From Pseudomonas sp. Root71 (lineage in GTDB: Bacteria; Pseudomonadota; Gammaproteobacteria; Pseudomonadales; Pseudomonadaceae): DNA of 64,000 nucleotides. Of the stretch, positions 46,333 to 55,227 are shown in pieces (positions within the stretch are counted from its first letter, which is position 1; each line of letters begins with the position of its first letter). A program made the translations under genes and the position numbers. The notes beneath the pieces are model-generated. The model did no database searches and was not told where the DNA came from. It saw only the letters and a program-made list of their open reading frames with translations. Where the stretch lies: positions 149,634 to 213,633 of the forward strand of contig NZ_LMHY01000003.1 of assembly GCF_001429045.1 (NCBI RefSeq), in the 5' to 3' direction.

Positions 46333-46959
46333 ATGGAAGGCTTGATTGTTTCCAACGTTCTGCTCTGGGTGCTGCTGGTGGCCGTGGCATTTGTCGTCAT
46401 GGGCCTGGTGCGGCAGATTGGCGTGCTGCACGGTCGCCTGGCGCCGGCCGGCGCGTTGATGGTCGACAAAGGCGTGGCGGTCAATGAACCCGCGCCGCAA
46501 GTCACTGCCAGCGACCGTCACGGTCGTCCGGTGAACTTCGGTTATGCCGGCGAGAAATCGCAACTGCTGTTCTTCCTCTCGCCGACCTGCCCGATCTGCA
46601 AGTCGCTGCTGCCGGCGATCAAGTCCATCGCCAAGGAACAGGCCGGCACGCTCGACGTGGTGTTCGTCAGCGACGGCGACATGGATGCCCAGCAAGCGCT
46701 GATCCGCGAACATAAACTCGAAGACACCACCTATGTGGTCGGCCCGGAAGTGGGTATGACCTACCAGATCGGCAAGCTGCCGTACGCCGCGTTGATCGAC
46801 AAGGCCGGCACCCTGCGCGCCAAAGGCCTGGTCAACTCCCGCGAGCACCTGGACAGCCTGTTTGAAGTCGAGCACTTGAAGCACGCCACGCTGCAGCAGT
46901 ACCTCAATGCCCAACCGCACACCCACGATCACGACCACAGCCACGGCCATAGCCACTGA
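46333..46959 (+). CDS. aauD: AauD/MauD thioredoxin-like maturation protein with His-rich tail
   Basis: The 208-residue product has an N-terminal membrane anchor (about residues 6-26) and a thioredoxin-like periplasmic domain with active site TCPIC (Cys86, Cys89). It should form or shuffle the many disulfides of AauA. The last dozen residues (HTHDHDHSHGHSH) form a His/Asp tail that I do not expect in MauD proteins and that could bind metal. The gene is five bases downstream of aauE. Confidence 0.85.
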   Translation: MEGLIVSNVLLWVLLVAVAFVVMGLVRQIGVLHGRLAPAGALMVDKGVAVNEPAPQVTASDRHGRPVNFGYAGEKSQLLFFLSPTCPICKSLLPAIKSIAKEQAGTLDVVFVSDGDMDAQQALIREHKLEDTTYVVGPEVGMTYQIGKLPYAALIDKAGTLRAKGLVNSREHLDSLFEVEHLKHATLQQYLNAQPHTHDHDHSHGHSH

Positions 46960-46977
46960 TAAGGCAGGGAGACCTTT

Positions 46978-47499
46978 ATGAAACTGCTGGATCTGTTGTT
47001 TGAGCGTTCGTCCCGCCGTGTCGCCGACACCACGTCGCGTCGTAAATTGCTGGCACGCATGGGTTCGCTGATGGTGGCCGGTGCCGCCCTGCCCCTGCTG
47101 CTGCCGCTGGACCGCACCAGCAAGGCTCTGGCCGCGGAACCCGCGCAGGCCGGCGACCCGGGTGATCCAAACAGTTGCGACTACTGGCGCTACTGTTCCA
47201 TCGATGGCTTTCTGTGCAGTTGCTGCGGCGGGTCGGTGACGTCCTGCCCACCGGGCACCGAAGCCTCGCAAGTGACCTGGATCGGCACCTGCCGCAACCC
47301 GGCCGACGGCAAGGACTACATCATTTCGTACAACGACTGCTGCGGTAAGCAAAGCTGCGCCCAATGCGCCTGCACCCGCAACGACAGTGAAGAACCGGCC
47401 TACCGCCCGTTCAACAACAACGATGTGAACTGGTGCCTGGCCGCCAAATCCCACATCTATCACTGCACCGTTTCGGTCATCCGCGGCGTCGCCGTTTAA
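46978..47499 (+). CDS. aauA: Aromatic amine dehydrogenase small (beta) subunit, TTQ-bearing
   Basis: The 173-residue product has a long twin-arginine signal (TSRRKLLARMG, 19-29; cleavage near ALA-AEP) and a mature domain packed with 14 Cys. Trp101 (QVTWIGTC) and Trp152 (DVNWCLAA) are the two residues expected to be cross-linked and oxidised to tryptophan tryptophylquinone. It carries the catalytic cofactor and passes electrons to azurin or cytochrome c. Tat export implies that it folds with help before or during translocation. Confidence 0.88.
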   Translation: MKLLDLLFERSSRRVADTTSRRKLLARMGSLMVAGAALPLLLPLDRTSKALAAEPAQAGDPGDPNSCDYWRYCSIDGFLCSCCGGSVTSCPPGTEASQVTWIGTCRNPADGKDYIISYNDCCGKQSCAQCACTRNDSEEPAYRPFNNNDVNWCLAAKSHIYHCTVSVIRGVAV

Positions 47500-47514
47500 A
47501 ACAAACGCGCTTTG

Positions 47515-47546
47515 CGCCGGTTGTTCGCGCAATCGGCGGCTTTTTT
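47515..47546 (+). terminator. Weak rho-independent terminator after aauA
   Basis: CGCCGGTTG, loop TTCGCG, then CAATCGGCG with one G-T pair, followed by GC and six T. It lies between aauA and the cytochrome gene, so the latter may depend on readthrough. Confidence 0.6.
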
Positions 47547-47602
47547 ATTTTGTCCGGCTGTTTTTTTAACTTTCGCCCGCAACAAGCAAAAGGTGCTCAG
47601 TC

Positions 47603-48124
47603 ATGCGCAAGTTGCTACTCCTCGGTCTCGTCTGCGCCCTTGGCGCCCCGCTCGCCTATGCCCGGGCCATTCCCGACCCGAACCAGCATCACGCGCCGGG
47701 CAATGAATCACTGCAAACCCCGATTGCCCAGGCCGGTTACAGCGTCGGCGTGAACTACCAGCTGCAATGCGCCGGTTGCCACCTGGGCGACGGCACGGGT
47801 TCGGCCGCCAACGACACGCCACGGATGAAAGGCTTTGTCGGCAACTTCCTGAAAGTCCCCGGTGGCCGAGAATTCCTCGTGCGGGTGCCGGGCATGTCGC
47901 AGTCGGCGCTGAACAACGCGCAACTGGCGGACTTGCTCAACTGGCTGATGCGCAAAGACGGCATGGCGGGCGACAGTCTGCCGGCCGACTATCAGCCCTA
48001 CACCACCGAAGAAGTCACAGAGTTACGGGCCAAGACCATGCTCAACCTGCCCGGCACCCGTAGCGGGTTGATCAAGGCCATGCGCGCCAAGGGCATCGCG
48101 ATCGATGACGGGATGAACTACTGA
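47603..48124 (+). CDS. Periplasmic monoheme cytochrome c of the aau cluster
   Basis: The 173-residue product has a signal peptide (MRKLLLLGLVCALGAPLAYA) and one heme motif, CAGCH (56-60), in a short N-terminal half. The C-terminal half (ADYQPYTTEEVTELRAKTM) is helical. It follows aauA as a cytochrome-like gene does in the Alcaligenes aau cluster as I recall it. It may accept electrons from the dehydrogenase or assist TTQ formation, since no MauG-type diheme enzyme is present. A likely Met ligand is in VRVPGMSQSALN. Confidence 0.75.
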   Translation: MRKLLLLGLVCALGAPLAYARAIPDPNQHHAPGNESLQTPIAQAGYSVGVNYQLQCAGCHLGDGTGSAANDTPRMKGFVGNFLKVPGGREFLVRVPGMSQSALNNAQLADLLNWLMRKDGMAGDSLPADYQPYTTEEVTELRAKTMLNLPGTRSGLIKAMRAKGIAIDDGMNY

Positions 48125-48236
48125 GGACAGTCTGTCGTTGGTGCCGGGTAAAACCGGCTGAAAACAAACCAGTAGAATGGACGATCGGAACCCTTGCCCT
48201 ATCCTTTCATCCAACCCATCACGCCGGACATCGACC

Positions 48237-48908
48237 ATGTCAGCCCCCGAAACCACCCTCCTCGACAGTTGGCACCACAACGCCCGGGCCTGGATCGACG
48301 CCATACGCTCGGGCACCATCGAAAGCCGCCAAAAGGTCACCGACCAGGCCATCGTGCTGGCGGTGCTGGGTCGTCAGCCCGAGCGTGTGCTCGACCTGGG
48401 TTGCGGCGAAGGCTGGTTGTTGCGTGCGCTGACAGCCCGGGGTATCGAGGCGGTCGGCGTGGATGGCGATGGGACGCTGGTGGCGGCGGCGCGGGCGGCG
48501 GGCGCTGCGCCGGTGCATTTGGCGAGTTATGAACAGTTGTTGGAAGCGAAAGTCGACATCGGCCGCGACTACAACCTGATCTGCGCCAACTTCGCCCTGC
48601 TGCACCAGGACATCATCCCCCTGCTCGCCGCCATGAACACCCTGCTCGCCCCTGGCGGCGCGCTGGTGATCCAGACGCTGCACCCGTGGGCGGCTGCGGC
48701 GGGCGATTATCAGGATGGCTGGCGGGAAGAGACATTCTCCACGTTCAAGGGGCAGTGGCAGCCCATGCCGTGGTATTTCCGTACCTTGTCCAGTTGGCTG
48801 AATGCGCTGGACATGGCGGGATTTACTCTTGCCAGCCTGCAGGAGCCACAGCACCCGCAAAGCCCCGTGCCGCAGTCATTGCTGTTGGTGGCCGAGCCAC
48901 GGCGCTGA
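48237..48908 (+). CDS. Class I SAM-dependent methyltransferase
   Basis: The 223-residue product has motif I VLDLGCGEGWLLRAL (residues 51-65), the acidic end of strand 2 (VGVDGD, 73-78), motif NFALLHQD near 120 and a C-terminal strand hairpin. It is cytosolic. The substrate is unknown. The start at 48237 is chosen over an in-frame start at 48177 for fit to the family. It stands alone, flanked by a REP. Confidence 0.75.
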   Translation: MSAPETTLLDSWHHNARAWIDAIRSGTIESRQKVTDQAIVLAVLGRQPERVLDLGCGEGWLLRALTARGIEAVGVDGDGTLVAAARAAGAAPVHLASYEQLLEAKVDIGRDYNLICANFALLHQDIIPLLAAMNTLLAPGGALVIQTLHPWAAAAGDYQDGWREETFSTFKGQWQPMPWYFRTLSSWLNALDMAGFTLASLQEPQHPQSPVPQSLLLVAEPRR

Positions 48909-48951
48909 GTGGTTTTAACAACGCACACAGTTATTGTGCCCGCCGAAAATC

Positions 48952-49074
48952 CCTGTGGGAGCGGCGGTGCGGCGATCCGACTTGCCCGCGAAGAGACCGG
49001 CACATTCGACATCGATGTCGCCTGACACACCGCCTTCGTCGGATCGCCGCCCGGACCAAGCCCGCTCCCACAGG
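48952..49074. repeat. REP pair, TGTGGGAGCGGC family, diverged
   Basis: Inverted arms CCTGTGGGAGCGGCGG and CGGACCAAGCCCGCTCCCAC with GGCGATCCGAC and GTCGGATCGCC inside. It lies between convergent genes. Confidence 0.7.
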
Positions 49075-49099
49075 TTTCAGTGGCGCATCCACTAAAGCG

Positions 49100-51388
49100 T
49101 CAGGCCCATTCTTTACGCAGGTGGCGCGCAGCGTTGACCATGTGCACCAGCGCCGCTTCGGTTTCCGGCCAGCCGCGGGTCTTCAGGCCGCAGTCCGGGT
49201 TGACCCACAGGCGGTCGGCGGGAATGCGCTTGGCGGCCTTGCGCAGCAGGTTGGCCATTTCCGTGGAGTCCGGCACCCTTGGCGAGTGGATGTCGTACAC
49301 GCCCGGGCCGATTTCGTTGGGGTAGGCAAAGGCTTCGAACGCGTCCAGCAGTTCCATGTCCGAACGCGAGGTTTCGATGGTGATCACGTCGGCATCCATG
49401 GCGGCAATGGACTCGATCACATCGTTGAATTCGCTGTAGCACATGTGGGTGTGGATCTGGGTTTCGTCACGCACGCCGCAGGCGCACAGGCGGAACACTT
49501 CGGTCGCCCAGTCCAGGTAGTGCTGCCACTGCGCCTGGCGCAACGGCAGGCCTTCGCGGAACGCGGCCTCGTCGATCTGCACGATCTTGATCCCGGCGGT
49601 TTCAAGGTCCAGCACCTCGTCGCGAATGGCCAAAGCCAGTTGACGAGCCTGCACTTCGCGGCTCACGTCTTCACGGGGGAACGACCACATCAGCATGGTC
49701 ACGGGACCGGTCAGCATGCCCTTCATCACCTTGTCGGTGAGGCCCTGGGCATAGCGGATCCACTCCACGGTCATGGCTTTCGGGCGGCTCAGGTCACCGT
49801 AGATCACCGCCGGTTTCACGCAGCGCGAACCGTAGCTCTGGACCCAGCCGAAACGGGTGAACACGTAGCCGTCGATTTGCTCGGCGAAGTATTCGACCAT
49901 GTCGTTGCGCTCGGCTTCACCGTGCACCAGCACGTCCAGGCCTAGCTGCTCCTGCACTTGCACGGCGTGACGAATCTCGCTGTGCATCGCCTCGGTATAT
50001 TCGGCTTCGGTCAGCTTGCCTTGCTTGAACGACTGGCGAGCCAGACGGATCGACGCGGTTTGCGGGAACGAACCGATGGTGGTGGTCGGGAACAGGGGCA
50101 GGTTAAGGCCGGCGCGCTGTTTCTCGATACGCTGGGCAAACGGCGAATGACGCTGGCTGTCCTGGGCGGTGATGGCAGCAACCCGCGCCTGCACGGCCGG
50201 TTTATGAATGCGTGGCGACGCAGCACGGCTGGCCTGCACGGCGCGGCTGTGAGTCAGCGCTTGCAGCACCTTCGGCGCTTCCGGTTCGCTGACAGCCTGA
50301 GCCAGCACCGCGACTTCTTCACACTTCTGCACGGCAAACGCCAGCCAGCTTTTCAGTTCGGCATCGAGCTTGTCTTCACGCTCCAGATCAACCGGGCTGT
50401 GCAGCAGCGAACAGGATGGCGCGACCCACAGGCGATCACCCAGACGCTCGTGAGCATGTTGCAAGGTAGCCAACGTGTTTTCCAGATCGCAGCGCCAGAC
50501 GTTACGGCCGTTGACCACGCCCAGCGACAGAACTTTGTAGGCCGGCAGGCGATCGAGGATGGTCGGGTACTGCTCAGGCGCACGCACCAGATCGATGTGC
50601 AGGCCATCCACCGGCAGGTTGGCGGCCAGGCCCAGGTTCTCTTCCAGCCCACCGAAGTAAGTGGCAACCAGCTTCTTCAATGGGTCACGCTGAATCAGGT
50701 TGTAGGCCCGCTCAAAGGCGTTCTTCCAGGCCTGTGGCAGGTCGAGCACCAGGATCGGCTCATCGATTTGCACCCATTCGACACCCTGTGCCGCCAGGCG
50801 CTGGAAGATCTGGCCGTACAGCGGCAGCAGGCGATCCAGCAGTTCCAGCTTGTCGAATTCGGCGCCCTTGGCCTTGCCCAGCCACAGGTAAGTCAGCGGG
50901 CCAATGATCACCGGCTTGACGTTATGCCCCAGTGCACGGGCTTCTTCGACTTCTTCGAACAACTGGTCCCAACCGAGCTGGAACTGCTGATCGGCGCTGA
51001 ATTCAGGGACGAGGTAGTGATAGTTGGTGTCGAACCACTTGGTCATTTCCTGGGCGTGCGCGCCGCCGCAGCAGCTGTCGCTCACACCACGGGCCATGCC
51101 GAACAGGGTTTGCAGGCTGGCCTTGCCATCGTGCGGGCGGAAACGCTCCGGGATCACACCGAACATCAACGAATGGGTCAGGACCTGGTCGTACCAGGCG
51201 AAGTCGCCAACCGGCAGCAGCTCGATACCGGCGTTTTTCTGCAAGTCCCAGTGGGTCTTGCGCAGGTCGCGGCCCACGGTACGCAGACCGGCTTCGTCGA
51301 GTTCGCCCTTCCAGAACGCCTCTTGCGCCTTTTTCAGTTCACGGTCGCGACCAATGCGCGGAAATCCAAGGGAATGGGCCACAGCCAT
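49100..51388 (-). CDS. metE: Cobalamin-independent methionine synthase
   Basis: The enzyme transfers the methyl group of methyltetrahydrofolate polyglutamate to homocysteine. The 762-residue product has both barrels: N-terminal [10 protein letters not shown] and YLWLGKAKG, and C-terminal zinc-binding residues in HTHMCYSEF (His/Cys), EFND, and a distal Cys in [11 protein letters not shown]. The call of 51388 rests on homology to other MetE starts, with GGAG nine bases upstream. A GTG at 51472 in the same frame has a far better site (GAGGAG) and would add 28 residues. I see no cobalamin riboswitch in the short leader. Confidence 0.93.
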   Translation of the reverse strand: MAVAHSLGFPRIGRDRELKKAQEAFWKGELDEAGLRTVGRDLRKTHWDLQKNAGIELLPVGDFAWYDQVLTHSLMFGVIPERFRPHDGKASLQTLFGMARGVSDSCCGGAHAQEMTKWFDTNYHYLVPEFSADQQFQLGWDQLFEEVEEARALGHNVKPVIIGPLTYLWLGKAKGAEFDKLELLDRLLPLYGQIFQRLAAQGVEWVQIDEPILVLDLPQAWKNAFERAYNLIQRDPLKKLVATYFGGLEENLGLAANLPVDGLHIDLVRAPEQYPTILDRLPAYKVLSLGVVNGRNVWRCDLENTLATLQHAHERLGDRLWVAPSCSLLHSPVDLEREDKLDAELKSWLAFAVQKCEEVAVLAQAVSEPEAPKVLQALTHSRAVQASRAASPRIHKPAVQARVAAITAQDSQRHSPFAQRIEKQRAGLNLPLFPTTTIGSFPQTASIRLARQSFKQGKLTEAEYTEAMHSEIRHAVQVQEQLGLDVLVHGEAERNDMVEYFAEQIDGYVFTRFGWVQSYGSRCVKPAVIYGDLSRPKAMTVEWIRYAQGLTDKVMKGMLTGPVTMLMWSFPREDVSREVQARQLALAIRDEVLDLETAGIKIVQIDEAAFREGLPLRQAQWQHYLDWATEVFRLCACGVRDETQIHTHMCYSEFNDVIESIAAMDADVITIETSRSDMELLDAFEAFAYPNEIGPGVYDIHSPRVPDSTEMANLLRKAAKRIPADRLWVNPDCGLKTRGWPETEAALVHMVNAARHLRKEWA

Positions 51389-51480
51389 GTCAAATAACTC
51401 CAATGCGTTCAATGGGGCCATTGTCGACAGTGCCAGTGAGTGAGACAAACTCATTTTAATCTTGATGATCACAAGTTCTC
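51389..51480 (-). promoter_or_regulatory. metE leader with alternative GTG start
   Basis: GAGGAG-AACTT-GTG (start codon at 51472-51470) opens an in-frame extension of 28 codons before the accepted metE ATG. It contains further ATGs at 51454 and 51421. It is either an N-terminal extension, an in-frame start choice, or a short translated leader that sets metE expression. Confidence 0.4.
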
Positions 51481-51609
51481 CTCATGATCGATAACGCCAT
51501 ACATAAACACCTGATCTGGCGTGACCGAACCGTGGCGTGTGCGTAAGCCGGGCGTCGATGGCATCATCACCCGCTACGAACCCCTCTGATCGGCCAAGGA
51601 ATAGTCCCG

Positions 51610-51690
51610 ATGCGTATCAAGACACTGCCGGCCCGTGCCACGGCGTTCTACCCGGACGCCAAAGCGCGGACCGCCGGGATCAGCCCATGA
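51610..51690 (+). CDS. 26-codon leader ORF or gene remnant before the heme permease
   Basis: ATG at 51610 follows AAGGAA with an eight-base spacer. The peptide (MRIKTLPARA..., ending ARTAGISP) stops in TGA at 51688-51690, overlapping the permease ATG (ATGA). Such coupling is typical of a true preceding cistron. It may be the surviving 3' end of a lost substrate-binding-protein gene with a chance new start, or a short leader. I recognise no family in it. Confidence 0.35.
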   Translation: MRIKTLPARATAFYPDAKARTAGISP

Positions 51691-52724
51691 CGGCCATTTT
51701 TCGGCCGCGTCCGACGTTGATCTTTTTGCTGTTGTTGCTGGTTCTGGTGTTCTGGCTGTCCCTGGCCCTCGGGCCGGTCAGCCTGCCGCCGGGAGATACC
51801 TTGCTGGCCGGGATGCGTCTGCTGGGGTTGCCGCTCGAAGGTGGCGACACGCAGCAGGCGGAGTTGATCCTCGGGCAGATTCGTCTGCCGCGCAGCTTGC
51901 TCGGCATCGCCGTGGGTTCGGTACTGGCGCTGTCCGGCGTGGCGATGCAGGGGTTGTTCCGCAATCCCTTGGCCGATCCGGGTCTGGTCGGTGTCTCCGG
52001 TGGTGCGGCGTTGGGTGCCGCCATCGCCATCGTCGGCGGCAGCCTGCTCGGTGGCTTGCCGCCGGCCATCGAACCTTATCTGCTGTCGGTGAGCGCCTTC
52101 GCCGGCGGCTTGATTGTCACGGCGCTGGTGTACCGCTTCGGTCGCCGCAACGGGCAGACCGACGTCGCCACCCTGCTCTTGGCGGGTGTGGCGATGACGG
52201 CCATGGCCGGTGCCGGGGTCGGTCTGTTCACCTACCTGGCCGATGATGCGACCTTGCGCACCCTGACGTTCTGGAACCTGGGCAGCCTCAACGGTGCCAG
52301 TTACCCACGCTTGTGGCCCCTGTTGATTGTCACCGTAGGCGTGGCGTTGTGGTTGCCCCGTCGCGCGGCGGCGCTCAATGCCATGCTGCTGGGTGAATCG
52401 GAAGCGCGTCACCTGGGTTTTGACATTGAGCGGATCAAGCTTGAGCTGGTGTTGTGCACGGCGCTCGGCGTCGGCGCGGCCGTCGCGGCGGCCGGGCTGA
52501 TCGGTTTTATCGGTCTGGTGGTGCCGCATCTGATGCGCCTGCTGGTGGGTCCGGATCACCGGGTGTTGCTGCCCGCCTCGTTGCTGGCCGGTGCCAGCCT
52601 GTTGTTGCTGGCCGATCTGGCGGCGCGCCTGTTGTTGGCGCCGGCCGAACTGCCCATCGGCATCGTGACTGCACTGATCGGCGCTCCGTTCTTTCTATAT
52701 CTGCTGGTGCGAGGGCGTTCCTGA
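51687..52724 (+). CDS. hmuU: Heme/iron ABC transporter permease (FecCD family)
   Basis: The 345-residue protein has about nine to ten membrane helices and the FecCD/BtuC hallmarks [20 protein letters not shown] (near 60-80), [20 protein letters not shown] and [15 protein letters not shown]. It forms the inner-membrane channel with the ATPase encoded next. Its binding protein and outer-membrane receptor genes, normally upstream, are missing. A cobalamin permease is possible given metE next door, but the ChaN-like lipoprotein that follows favours heme. Confidence 0.8.
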   Translation: MTAIFRPRPTLIFLLLLLVLVFWLSLALGPVSLPPGDTLLAGMRLLGLPLEGGDTQQAELILGQIRLPRSLLGIAVGSVLALSGVAMQGLFRNPLADPGLVGVSGGAALGAAIAIVGGSLLGGLPPAIEPYLLSVSAFAGGLIVTALVYRFGRRNGQTDVATLLLAGVAMTAMAGAGVGLFTYLADDATLRTLTFWNLGSLNGASYPRLWPLLIVTVGVALWLPRRAAALNAMLLGESEARHLGFDIERIKLELVLCTALGVGAAVAAAGLIGFIGLVVPHLMRLLVGPDHRVLLPASLLAGASLLLLADLAARLLLAPAELPIGIVTALIGAPFFLYLLVRGRS

Positions 52725-53491
52725 TGCTGCGGGCAAACAACTTGCTGGTACGTCGTGGCAACCGCACGGTACTGGCAAACATCGATATCGAGTTGCGCCC
52801 CGGTGAAGTGCTAGGCGTGCTGGGGCCGAACGGTGCCGGCAAAAGCACCCTGCTCGGGGCTTTGTGTGGTGAACTGGCGACCAGTGAAGGCAGGGTCAGC
52901 CTCGACGAGCGTCCACTCGCCGACTGGCCGGGTCAGGAACGGGCCAAACGCCTGGCCGTGCTGCCGCAGAGTTCGAGCCTGAACTTTGCGTTTTCGGTCA
53001 ATGAAGTCGTCGGCATGGGGCGCTTGCCCCACGCCAGCGGCCGCGTGCGTGATACCGAAATCGTCGCCGAGGCGCTCAAGACCGCCGATGCCCTTCATCT
53101 GGCCGGACGCAGCTACCTGGCCCTGTCGGGCGGTGAACGCCAGCGCGTGCATCTGGCGCGGGTGCTCGCTCAGCTCTGGCCAGGTGCCGAAGGGCAAACC
53201 CTGCTGCTCGATGAGCCGACATCGATGCTCGATCCACTGCACCAGCACACTATTTTGCAAGCCGTGCGCGACTTCGCCGAGCGTGGTGCCGCGGTGCTGG
53301 TGATCCTGCACGACCTCAACCTGGCCGCACGTTACTGCGATCAACTACTGTTGTTGCAACAGGGCCTGCCCCACGCCTACGGTCCACCGGCAGAGGTGCT
53401 GACCACCGAGGCGCTGGCGGCGGTGTATGGTCTGGAAGTGCTGATTCAGCAACACCCGGAACGTGGCCACCCGTTGATCATCGCGCGCTGA
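52724..53491 (+). CDS. hmuV: Heme ABC transporter ATPase HmuV
   Basis: The 255-residue ATPase has Walker [10 protein letters not shown] (34-42), signature LSGGERQR (about 132-139), Walker B LLLDEPTS and the switch His in [10 protein letters not shown]. The start overlaps the permease stop (TGATG). The family form with a [19 protein letters not shown] tail (shown in part, [14 protein letters not shown]) matches HmuV/PhuV. Confidence 0.87.
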   Translation: MLRANNLLVRRGNRTVLANIDIELRPGEVLGVLGPNGAGKSTLLGALCGELATSEGRVSLDERPLADWPGQERAKRLAVLPQSSSLNFAFSVNEVVGMGRLPHASGRVRDTEIVAEALKTADALHLAGRSYLALSGGERQRVHLARVLAQLWPGAEGQTLLLDEPTSMLDPLHQHTILQAVRDFAERGAAVLVILHDLNLAARYCDQLLLLQQGLPHAYGPPAEVLTTEALAAVYGLEVLIQQHPERGHPLIIAR

Positions 53492-53509
53492 GACCAATAA
53501 GGAAAACCG

Positions 53510-54394
53510 ATGCGCTTTGTGTTGCTCTGTGCATTCAGCCTGCTGGCTGCCTGCCAAACCCATCAGGTCACCCCACTGCCGGCGCCGATCGCCCCGCAAG
53601 GCCGTGATCACACCGACCTTGGGGTCATTCGCGAACTCGCCACGGGCCGTACGTTGACGCCGCAACAACTGGTCGAACGACTGGCCGTTGCACCTCGGGT
53701 ATTGGTCGGTGAACAGCACGACAACCCGGACCACCACGCCCTGCAATTGTGGCTGCTGCGCGAACTGGCGGCGCAACGCCCACAAGGCAGTTTGTTGATG
53801 GAAATGCTCAATCCAGATCAACAGGCCAGGGTCGACGCCGCGCAAGCTGCGACCCGCGCGGGCCAGCCACCGATCGATGCGTTCAAGGCGCTGGCCTGGC
53901 AGGCCAATTGGGACTGGAGTGTTTATGGCGCACTCGTCACCTACGCGCTGCGGCAACCGTATCCGCTGCTGGCGGCGAACCTGGACCGCGCGCAGATCAT
54001 GCAGATCTACAAACAGCGCCCGCTACTCACGGGGCAAGCATCCACCACTCAACAGGTGCAGGCGACCTTGCTGGACGACATCCGCGAATCCCATTGCGGC
54101 CTGCTGCCCGAAGCGCAGATGCCGGCCATGCTCGCCGTGCAGCAGCAACGTGACCGGCGCATGGCCGAGCGCCTGATGGCCGCGCCGAAGCCTGCGTTGC
54201 TGCTGGCCGGTGCCTTCCACGTGCGCAAGGACCTGGGGGTGCCGCTGCACCTGAAGGATCTGGGTGCCGGTGAAGGGAATGCGGTGCTGATCCTGGCCGA
54301 AGCGGGCAAGACCGTGACCGCCGAGAGTGCGGATTACGTGTGGTACACCGCTGCGCAACCGCAACAGGATCATTGCGCGAAGCTGCGTCGTTAA
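53510..54394 (+). CDS. ChaN-family heme-binding lipoprotein (PhuW-like)
   Basis: The 294-residue product begins with a lipoprotein signal (lipobox LLAAC, Cys15) and has the cofactor-heme-binding fold of ChaN: VLVGEQHDNPDHHALQL (55-75 region), LMEMLNPDQQARVD, and AGAFHVRKDLGVPLHL late. It is probably anchored to the outer membrane on the periplasmic side and handles heme for the transporter encoded upstream. It is 18 bases after hmuV. Confidence 0.82.
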   Translation: MRFVLLCAFSLLAACQTHQVTPLPAPIAPQGRDHTDLGVIRELATGRTLTPQQLVERLAVAPRVLVGEQHDNPDHHALQLWLLRELAAQRPQGSLLMEMLNPDQQARVDAAQAATRAGQPPIDAFKALAWQANWDWSVYGALVTYALRQPYPLLAANLDRAQIMQIYKQRPLLTGQASTTQQVQATLLDDIRESHCGLLPEAQMPAMLAVQQQRDRRMAERLMAAPKPALLLAGAFHVRKDLGVPLHLKDLGAGEGNAVLILAEAGKTVTAESADYVWYTAAQPQQDHCAKLRR

Positions 54395-54421
54395 AACGAC
54401 CCGACAGATTGCCCTGAACCT

Positions 54422-54453
54422 TTGTGGCGAGGGAGCTTGCTCCCTCGCCACAA
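54422..54453. repeat. Single REP hairpin, GTGGCGAGGGAGC family
   Basis: A perfect 32-base palindrome, TTGTGGCGAGGGAGCT followed by its complement. It lies in the gap after the heme operon. Confidence 0.85.
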
Positions 54454-54620
54454 GAGCACTTTCACCCTGACAGCGCGACACTATGTCACGCCTGTGCGCC
54501 GGTCCAATGGTCGTATCCGCACCTCCGGCACCGGCACAGTTTGTTAACATCCCTGCGATTTTTTCGTCTGTACAGTCATCACGCTGTCATTTCAGCCTGT
54601 TCAACAGGATGCTTTTTTTC

Positions 54621-55226
54621 ATGAGTACTTTGTATACCCGCCGGACTGTCCTGCAAGGCATGGGCCTGTTGAGCCTGGGCCTGCTCGCCGGTTGCGACGA
54701 CAGCAGCAAGCTGTCGTTCAACTACGGCAAGGACCTCAGCGACAAGATCATGGGGCGTAACTTCAAGCTCAAGAACCCTGAGGGCGAAACCCGGATGCTG
54801 GGCAGCTATCGCGGCCTGATGCCGATGGTGTTCTTCGGTTTCACCCAGTGCCCGGCCGTGTGCCCGACCACCCTGGCCCGCGCCGCACAGGCCAAGAAAC
54901 TGATGGGCCGCGATGGCGAAAGGCTGCAGGTGGTCTTCATCACCCTCGACCCTGAACGCGACACGCCAGAGTTGCTCGACAAGTACGTCAAGGCTTTCGA
55001 CCCGAGTTTCGAAGCCCTGTACGGCACGCTGGAAGAAACCGCCGCCACCGCCAAGGAATTCGGCGTGTTCTTTGAGAAAGTCCCAAGCGGCGATACCTAT
55101 ACCCTCTCCCATACCGCGACCAGCTATGTCTTCGACTCCCGGGGCAATCTGCGCCTGGGACTGTCCGCGTCCCTGACGGCCAAAGAGTGCGCAGAAGACC
55201 TGCTCACCGTGATGGAGGTTTGCTGA
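54621..55226 (+). CDS. SCO1/SenC-family copper chaperone lipoprotein
   Basis: The 201-residue product has a Tat-like/lipoprotein leader (TRRTVLQGMG; Cys25 in LLAGC) and a thioredoxin-like domain with copper-binding CPAVC (77-81) and distal His164 (TLSHTATS). It helps load copper into cytochrome c oxidase. The start at 54621 is chosen for AGGA at distance; an in-frame ATG at 54609 has a poor site. One base separates it from the PCu(A)C gene, its usual partner. Confidence 0.85.
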   Translation: MSTLYTRRTVLQGMGLLSLGLLAGCDDSSKLSFNYGKDLSDKIMGRNFKLKNPEGETRMLGSYRGLMPMVFFGFTQCPAVCPTTLARAAQAKKLMGRDGERLQVVFITLDPERDTPELLDKYVKAFDPSFEALYGTLEETAATAKEFGVFFEKVPSGDTYTLSHTATSYVFDSRGNLRLGLSASLTAKECAEDLLTVMEVC

Positions 55227-55227
55227 A

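Noticed and set aside
44628..47499. Methylamine dehydrogenase (mau) assignment
   Set aside because: mauF, mauC, mauG, mauL and mauM are absent and the locus sits with FeaR-type regulators and iac; aromatic amine dehydrogenase fits better.
51389..51609. Possible cobalamin riboswitch before metE
   Set aside because: The leader is short and lacks a recognisable B12 box or the multi-helix layout.
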